This document shows positions 7,296 to 10,906 of a DNA stretch of 10,906 nt, piece by piece. This DNA is from Methanobacteriota archaeon (GTDB lineage: Archaea > Thermoplasmatota > Poseidoniia > Poseidoniales > Poseidoniaceae): contig PBXT01000110.1 of assembly GCA_002727695.1 (NCBI GenBank), positions 1 to 10,906 of the forward strand. The letters are read 5' to 3'. Position 1 is the stretch's first letter. Each line of letters opens with the position of its first letter. The position numbers were made by a program, and so were the translations under genes. Under the pieces are notes generated by a model that saw only the letters and a program-made list of their open reading frames with translations, was not told where the DNA came from and ran no database searches.

Positions 7296-8426
7296 ATGAC
7301 TATTCCAGACCTCACTGACGAGGTCACGCTTGCAAGATATCCCTTCTTGCCACAAGCGAAATCTTGGATTACTAGCATGGCTGTTAAGCATGGAATCGAT
7401 ATCGATGAACTGCTAGATGGGGTCATGATGGATAGAGCACGAATTAGAGCAAGGTCGAGATTAGTCGATTCGGTGGACAGTAAAGATGGTGTGGAGGTTG
7501 CTTCTATCGGTGACATCCATACTGAAGAAGGGAGGTTGCTTGAAGCATTTTCATTCTATTATGCTCGGCTTGTAGTGGGAGCTAGCGAAGATGAGAGATT
7601 GATTTCCAGGTGGGCTCAAGCTGAGGCTGAACGTGCACAGCATATCCTGGAAAGAGACTCAGCAATCCAAGTTATTGCCAATACCTACCTTTCTGAAATC
7701 TCGTGTGACGACAAAGGGATTTGGAAAATTGGCCTCTCCGATTTTATCGAATTGTGTACGGGCATTACCGGTTCTCGTTGGAGATTACCGAATTGCGAAA
7801 TCAATGATGGGTGGGTCACCCTACACGATGAAGGAGAGCGCTATTCATCTAGAGCAAAAGTCGCTAGATTATTGCGTGAAAGGATGAAAGAAGACATCAA
7901 ACAAGACGCTCTTGAAAAAATGACTAAGATGGATGAGAGTCTTTTGATTAGGTTATCAGAACCTGTTGGAATGATTCGAGGCCTCGTAGCATCTAAGACT
8001 GCTGAAACCATCGCTCTAATCGGTGCAGGCGAGGATGACTGGCCACCTTGTATGAGAAAGATTGTCGGTGAACTTGCTGAAGGAGTAAATGTAAATCACT
8101 TCGGAAGGGTATTCCTCGGCTCTATGTCTAGATGCATAGGATTGCCACAAGAGACTACCGTCGATTTCTTCAGAGGCGCTCCTGACTTCAGTGAAGGCAC
8201 AACTACATACCAAGTGAACCATCTTTACGAAAGAGAATACACGCCTTCCGGATGTTCGAAATTGAAAGTCAATCACAACTGCGCTGTGCGAACCGGTGAT
8301 GACAAATTGTGCGACCAACCATGGATGGACCATCCTCTGAAGTACATACGCGCTAAACAAAGACGGCGAAAGCGACAAGAAAGTCTGGAAGTGAATGTCG
8401 AGCCGCCCAAACCGGGCGATGGTTGA
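7296..8426 (+). CDS. priL: DNA primase large subunit (iron-sulfur)
   Basis: PriL is the regulatory subunit of the archaeal-eukaryotic primase. It binds the catalytic subunit PriS, carries a 4Fe-4S cluster in its C-terminal domain and helps initiate RNA primers for polymerase D. The predicted protein has 376 residues, within the family range. The N-terminal helical domain includes ARYPFLPQA, about 10 residues in. The C-terminal domain shows the four cluster ligands expected of PriL: C252 (in WPPCM), C320 (SGCSK), C329 (NHNC) and C339 (KLC), followed by the family's HPLKYI. An in-frame ATG at 7245 would add 17 residues (MRGFKCLLLELYFVPKP), with a stop immediately before it. I chose 7296 because the extra segment does not look conserved and would leave only 2 bp between it and the divergent mptE start. 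No Shine-Dalgarno is seen at either start. The basic tail (KQRRRKRQE) may contact nucleic acid. Confidence 0.92.
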   Translation: MTIPDLTDEVTLARYPFLPQAKSWITSMAVKHGIDIDELLDGVMMDRARIRARSRLVDSVDSKDGVEVASIGDIHTEEGRLLEAFSFYYARLVVGASEDERLISRWAQAEAERAQHILERDSAIQVIANTYLSEISCDDKGIWKIGLSDFIELCTGITGSRWRLPNCEINDGWVTLHDEGERYSSRAKVARLLRERMKEDIKQDALEKMTKMDESLLIRLSEPVGMIRGLVASKTAETIALIGAGEDDWPPCMRKIVGELAEGVNVNHFGRVFLGSMSRCIGLPQETTVDFFRGAPDFSEGTTTYQVNHLYEREYTPSGCSKLKVNHNCAVRTGDDKLCDQPWMDHPLKYIRAKQRRRKRQESLEVNVEPPKPGDG

Positions 8427-8471
8427 TGAACAGGAAGCGCGTCAGCGCTAACATATCCGAGGTGGGACTCT
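8427..8471 (+). promoter_or_regulatory. Intra-operon spacer with strong ribosome binding site
   Basis: This 45-bp gap between priL and the DUF373 gene holds GAGGTGG at 8459-8465, 6 nt before the ATG at 8472; it is one of the clearest Shine-Dalgarno sites in the window and supports that start. AGCGC (8436-8440) and GCGCT (8445-8449) form a perfect 5-bp hairpin with a 4-nt loop. There is no following T-run, so it is not a convincing terminator. I see no separate promoter, and the two genes are probably co-transcribed. Confidence 0.55.
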
Positions 8472-9590
8472 ATGACAAGAACTCTAGTGATAACTGTAGA
8501 TCGAGATAATGATCTTGGTCAAAAAACAGCGATTCGCGGTCCTGTCGTTGGACGAAAGCAGGTTCTAACCGCTGCGCTGAAATTGGGTATTGCCGACCCG
8601 GAGGAAAGCGATACAAACGCAATCCTTGGAGCCCTGCACCAGCACGATAACCTCGATGAAACCAATGGTGAGAATGACGAAGTTGAAGTTGCAATCCTGA
8701 CCGGTGATGAGAAGGTCGGGGTACGCTCAGACCGAGCTATTGCAGCGCAATTAGAAGAAGTAGTAACAGAATTCCAACCTGACCAAGCAATTTTGGTTAC
8801 AGATGGTGCAGAAGACGAATCTGTATTGCCGATTATCCAAAGCCAAGTCAGAATCGACCACGTTCAGAAAATTATTGTCAAGCAATCAAAGGGTATAGAA
8901 GGAACATACTACTACATCGCCAAGGCGCTTGAAGACCCTAAGTGGCGAGCGAAAATGCTGGTGCCTCTAGGTGCAATCATGGCGATTTTCGGTCTTGGTG
9001 TAATGCTACCAGATACTTTAGGAGGAATTGTAATCGGTTCACTTCCTCTTGTATTCGGTTTATTCATTCTCTCCAAGGGACTTGGAATAGAAGCAACTGT
9101 TGGAAGAATTGCCCAAGAAATGCGAGAAAACGCAGACGCAGCTATGTTCTCCTCACTACTATGGACTACTACGGTATTCAGTGCGATATTCGCTGTAGCA
9201 ATGGGCTATGACAAATACATCGAGTTGGAAGCGACAACCAACACATCCGTGGTTTGGATTGGCGTTGTCCACTCTGCTTTGGCATGGATTGTTATCGCAT
9301 TCCTCACCTCTACTGCTGGATTCATGTTACTGCGTCTGAAGAAGGGTTCATTCTCTGGAAGACTGATCATCCTAGCTGTATTCGGCATGGTTGTTTATTC
9401 ATTCCTAGACCAAGGTCTGTTGATTGCAATGGACGTATTAACCGGAGTCGGTTACAACTTCACGGTACAAGAGATATGGGAAGACATGCTTGAGCCACTA
9501 ATGTGGATTGCAGTACTGTGGGTTACAACAACAATCGTTCGTGCTGTACAGGCAAGGCAAGCCCAATCTGAAAGATACTGGGGTATCTGA
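8472..9590 (+). CDS. DUF373 family integral membrane protein
   Basis: This is an archaea-specific family (PF04123) of unknown function. The 372-residue protein has a soluble N-terminal domain of about 155 residues and then about six membrane spans. The N-terminal domain shows the family hallmarks TLVITVDRDNDLG (4-16), RGPVVGR (22-28), ADPEESDTNAI (41-51), GVRSDRAIA (83-91), LVTDGAEDE (108-116) and VLPIIQSQV (118-126). Acidic clusters after predicted beta strands (VDRDND, TDGAEDE) resemble metal- or nucleotide-binding loops of a Rossmann-like fold; that reading is inference. Hydrophobic spans are at about 163-179, 183-201, 226-245, 260-284, 297-320 and 341-358, so both the N-terminal domain and the tail should be cytoplasmic. 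The start is fixed by the GAGGTGG ribosome binding site 6 nt upstream. It follows priL by 45 bp and its TGA abuts the stop of the opposing zinc-ribbon gene. Confidence 0.9.
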   Translation: MTRTLVITVDRDNDLGQKTAIRGPVVGRKQVLTAALKLGIADPEESDTNAILGALHQHDNLDETNGENDEVEVAILTGDEKVGVRSDRAIAAQLEEVVTEFQPDQAILVTDGAEDESVLPIIQSQVRIDHVQKIIVKQSKGIEGTYYYIAKALEDPKWRAKMLVPLGAIMAIFGLGVMLPDTLGGIVIGSLPLVFGLFILSKGLGIEATVGRIAQEMRENADAAMFSSLLWTTTVFSAIFAVAMGYDKYIELEATTNTSVVWIGVVHSALAWIVIAFLTSTAGFMLLRLKKGSFSGRLIILAVFGMVVYSFLDQGLLIAMDVLTGVGYNFTVQEIWEDMLEPLMWIAVLWVTTTIVRAVQARQAQSERYWGI

Positions 9591-10022
9591 TTACGAGTGG
9601 AATACCGCTTCATGCATGCACTGCGGGCATGTTATCTTGATTGGTCTAATGTCCGGTATACCAAGTGGTGCTGAACAAGCTGGACACATTATTGCTTGAT
9701 TGACTCTAGATTGATTGGATTGGCCCTGAACAGACGGGTCGTATTTCATTCGATATTGGTCGGGATTATCGATGTAATTAGGTCCAGTGTTAACTGGTTG
9801 TGCATTTTCTAAGTCCACTAATTCCTTACTTCCAACCGGGTCAAAATCTGCGACCGGATTGTTCGCTTGTGGCTGTGTAGCTCCTGCATTGTATGCAGCG
9901 AGTTGGGACTCAATATCAGCCAGACCAACCCCGTGAGTTCTGCTTACAGCATCCATCTCTAACATTTGGTCATAGCCCGACAAACTCGCTAGACGGGCAA
10001 GTACGTCTTGTGGAAGCGCCAT
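9591..10022 (-). CDS. Small protein with C-terminal zinc ribbon, unknown function
   Basis: I do not recognise a named family. The 143-residue protein has three parts. Residues 1-47 are predicted helical (MALPQDVLARLASL, then DIESQLAAY). Residues 48-108 form a low-complexity linker rich in Asn, Gln, Pro, Asp and Gly. Residues 111-143 form a zinc ribbon with the pairs CPAC (C113, C116) and CPQC (C132, C135), separated by 15 residues. Zinc ribbons of this kind are structural and often mediate protein or nucleic-acid contacts, so a role as an adaptor or accessory factor is possible but not shown. The start is ATG 10022; an in-frame TGA at 10038-10040 excludes extension. The only Shine-Dalgarno-like GAGGT is 12-13 nt upstream, rather far. 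The TAA stop is directly next to the DUF373 stop, and the gene is divergent from the right-edge gene. Confidence 0.75.
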   Translation of the reverse strand: MALPQDVLARLASLSGYDQMLEMDAVSRTHGVGLADIESQLAAYNAGATQPQANNPVADFDPVGSKELVDLENAQPVNTGPNYIDNPDQYRMKYDPSVQGQSNQSRVNQAIMCPACSAPLGIPDIRPIKITCPQCMHEAVFHS

Positions 10023-10129
10023 GATAGCGCGTTGACCTCATTCCCATTGAAGGTTCGTTTTGACTGCATCTCTATTGGCAGGTTCTTGTCGTTAGCAAGT
10101 TTCAACAACATCTCACCGGTGGGGCAATC
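10023..10129. promoter_or_regulatory. Divergent spacer between zinc-ribbon gene and right-edge gene
   Basis: This 107-bp spacer should hold the promoters of both flanking genes, judged only from their orientation. I find no convincing TATA element on either strand. GGTGGGG at 10118-10124 is a good ribosome binding site for the plus-strand gene, 5 nt before its ATG. On the minus strand GAGGT lies 12-13 nt before the zinc-ribbon start. No RNA gene or repeat is visible. Confidence 0.4.
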
Positions 10130-10906
10130 ATGGCGAACTCTCCTCGATTATGGGCAAATCCACCGGGTAATTCGCCACTACCATTACCTTCGCAGCCTAT
10201 GTTTTTCACTTCTGCAGAATTAAGTGAAATGTCATTTCCAGCAATGCCCGAAACAGACATCTTAGACTTGAACGGTCTGAAGGAATATGTCGGGAAATTC
10301 ACACTAGAAAACGGGAAGATGGTCAAGGATGCTATCGATTTAGAAAAGCGAAGACCTTTGCTAATTGTTGGAGAATTAGCTAACCCGTATCGCCTTTGTG
10401 ACCTAATGGCTCCAGACATGCCAATCATTCCTGTGAGGCTAGAAGGAATATGCAGGACATGGGCTGATAATCTGGATGCCAGGGATATTCAACCGGGCAT
10501 CCACCATGTAACATTGGCTAGGTCGCCAGGATGGTGGGAGCGTTCTTTCATCACTTTGCTAGAGTTGCCTGACATGAAGAAATTAGTTGCTTGGCTAGAC
10601 GGGCCATTTTCCAACACGTGGGCACCTAAGCGACTTGCTGAAGGCGTTATTAGATTGGAAAACGACATGGAATTAATGCCTCCCCAATTAGAAGGAATAT
10701 CCTGGGATGGGATAGAAGAAAAGGTCGAAGTTGACATGCCGGCGCCAAATGGCCCTGCCCTTGATCTGTCAACAATAATGGCACCAATCAATACACGCTC
10801 AGGTTGTTACAACAGCCGAGGAAGAGTAATCCGGTGTGCGCACTACCCACAAACTGAATTCCATGACAATCTCTTCAGAAGAGGCTCGTCATTCAAGTGG
10901 AATCAA
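10130..10906 (+). CDS. Unrecognised protein, 3' end cut by the window edge
   Basis: An open frame of 259 codons runs from ATG 10130 to the last base with no stop, so the gene is partial. The frame is closed upstream by TGA at 10061-10063, and no other ATG or GTG lies between. The ATG has GGTGGGG 5 nt upstream, which supports it strongly. The N terminus (residues 2-23) is rich in Pro, Ser and Asn and is not a signal peptide. A hydrophobic strand, RRPLLIVGEL (74-83), is followed by an alpha/beta-looking region with Trp-rich stretches (SPGWWERS, 132-139; SNTWAPKRLAEG, 161-172). Cysteines are C90, C108, C226 and C236. C226 and C236 flank the basic NSRGRVIR in the last part visible, and a Cys/His cluster continuing past the edge is possible. 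Codon use resembles its neighbours. I cannot name a family or function. Confidence 0.75.
   Translation, partial: MANSPRLWANPPGNSPLPLPSQPMFFTSAELSEMSFPAMPETDILDLNGLKEYVGKFTLENGKMVKDAIDLEKRRPLLIVGELANPYRLCDLMAPDMPIIPVRLEGICRTWADNLDARDIQPGIHHVTLARSPGWWERSFITLLELPDMKKLVAWLDGPFSNTWAPKRLAEGVIRLENDMELMPPQLEGISWDGIEEKVEVDMPAPNGPALDLSTIMAPINTRSGCYNSRGRVIRCAHYPQTEFHDNLFRRGSSFKWNQ

Noticed and set aside
8016..8378. A 120-codon minus-strand frame inside priL
   Set aside because: It is antisense to the cluster-binding cysteine region of priL, which is strongly conserved; the frame is a shadow.
8436..8449. Hairpin AGCGC-GTCA-GCGCT between priL and the DUF373 gene
   Set aside because: The stem is only 5 bp and no T-run follows, and archaeal termination does not usually rely on such hairpins. 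It could be chance.
8426..8512. A short open frame starting at an ATG that overlaps the priL stop
   Set aside because: It gives about 28 residues, overlaps the DUF373 start in another frame and has no ribosome binding site of its own.
9690..9725. Repeated GATTG units in the zinc-ribbon gene as a regulatory repeat
   Set aside because: They are explained by the low-complexity coding segment rich in Gln, Asn and Ser just before the ribbon, and the spacing is irregular.
1..10906. CRISPR array, tRNA, rRNA, insertion sequence, toxin-antitoxin or other defence system
   Set aside because: By eye I found no regularly spaced repeats, no cloverleaf or rRNA segments, no transposase-like protein and no recognisable defence domains. 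The content is mainly core archaeal housekeeping.

Overview
This window looks like a chromosomal fragment of an uncultured archaeon. The large subunit of the archaea-specific replicative polymerase D, an archaeal-type primase large subunit carrying its iron-sulfur cysteines, an archaeal MptE-type pterin pyrophosphokinase and a DUF373 membrane protein occur within 9 kb. The moderate base composition, very tight gene packing, GGTG/GAGG-type ribosome binding sites and intein-free polymerase fit marine planktonic Euryarchaeota such as Marine Group II (Poseidoniales). That lineage assignment is an inference from gene style; no rRNA or other direct marker is present.

Layout. The left end (56-1875) is a minus-strand pair: orotate phosphoribosyltransferase (pyrE) followed by a class I SAM-dependent methyltransferase of the THUMP-like type, joined by a 4-nt GTGA overlap. 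A 101-bp divergent spacer separates pyrE from a 4-kb plus-strand gene for polymerase D subunit DP2 (1977-6020). DP2 meets, stop against stop with no spacer, a minus-strand pair: a small two-pass membrane protein of unknown function and mptE, which overlap by 11 nt. mptE is divergent from priL across about 53 bp holding one TATA-like element. priL and a six-span DUF373 membrane protein follow on the plus strand and look like one transcription unit. The DUF373 gene also ends stop against stop with a minus-strand gene for a small C-terminal zinc-ribbon protein. Last, after a 107-bp divergent spacer, an unrecognised plus-strand gene (10130 onward) stays open to the last base and is truncated by the window edge.

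How the genes work together. DP2 and PriL are both replication-fork components: PriL helps make the RNA primer that polymerase D extends, and DP2 carries the catalytic aspartates and a C-terminal PCNA-binding motif. PyrE (pyrimidine nucleotide supply) and MptE (pterin cofactor, hence one-carbon metabolism) feed nucleotide synthesis, but nothing in the sequence shows common regulation with replication. The gene order (- - + - - + + - +) gives two tail-to-tail and three head-to-head junctions in under 11 kb.

I see no CRISPR array, mobile element, tRNA, rRNA or defence island. The content is mainly core housekeeping. The least understood items are the truncated right-edge protein, the two-pass membrane protein, the zinc-ribbon protein and the THUMP-like methyltransferase.
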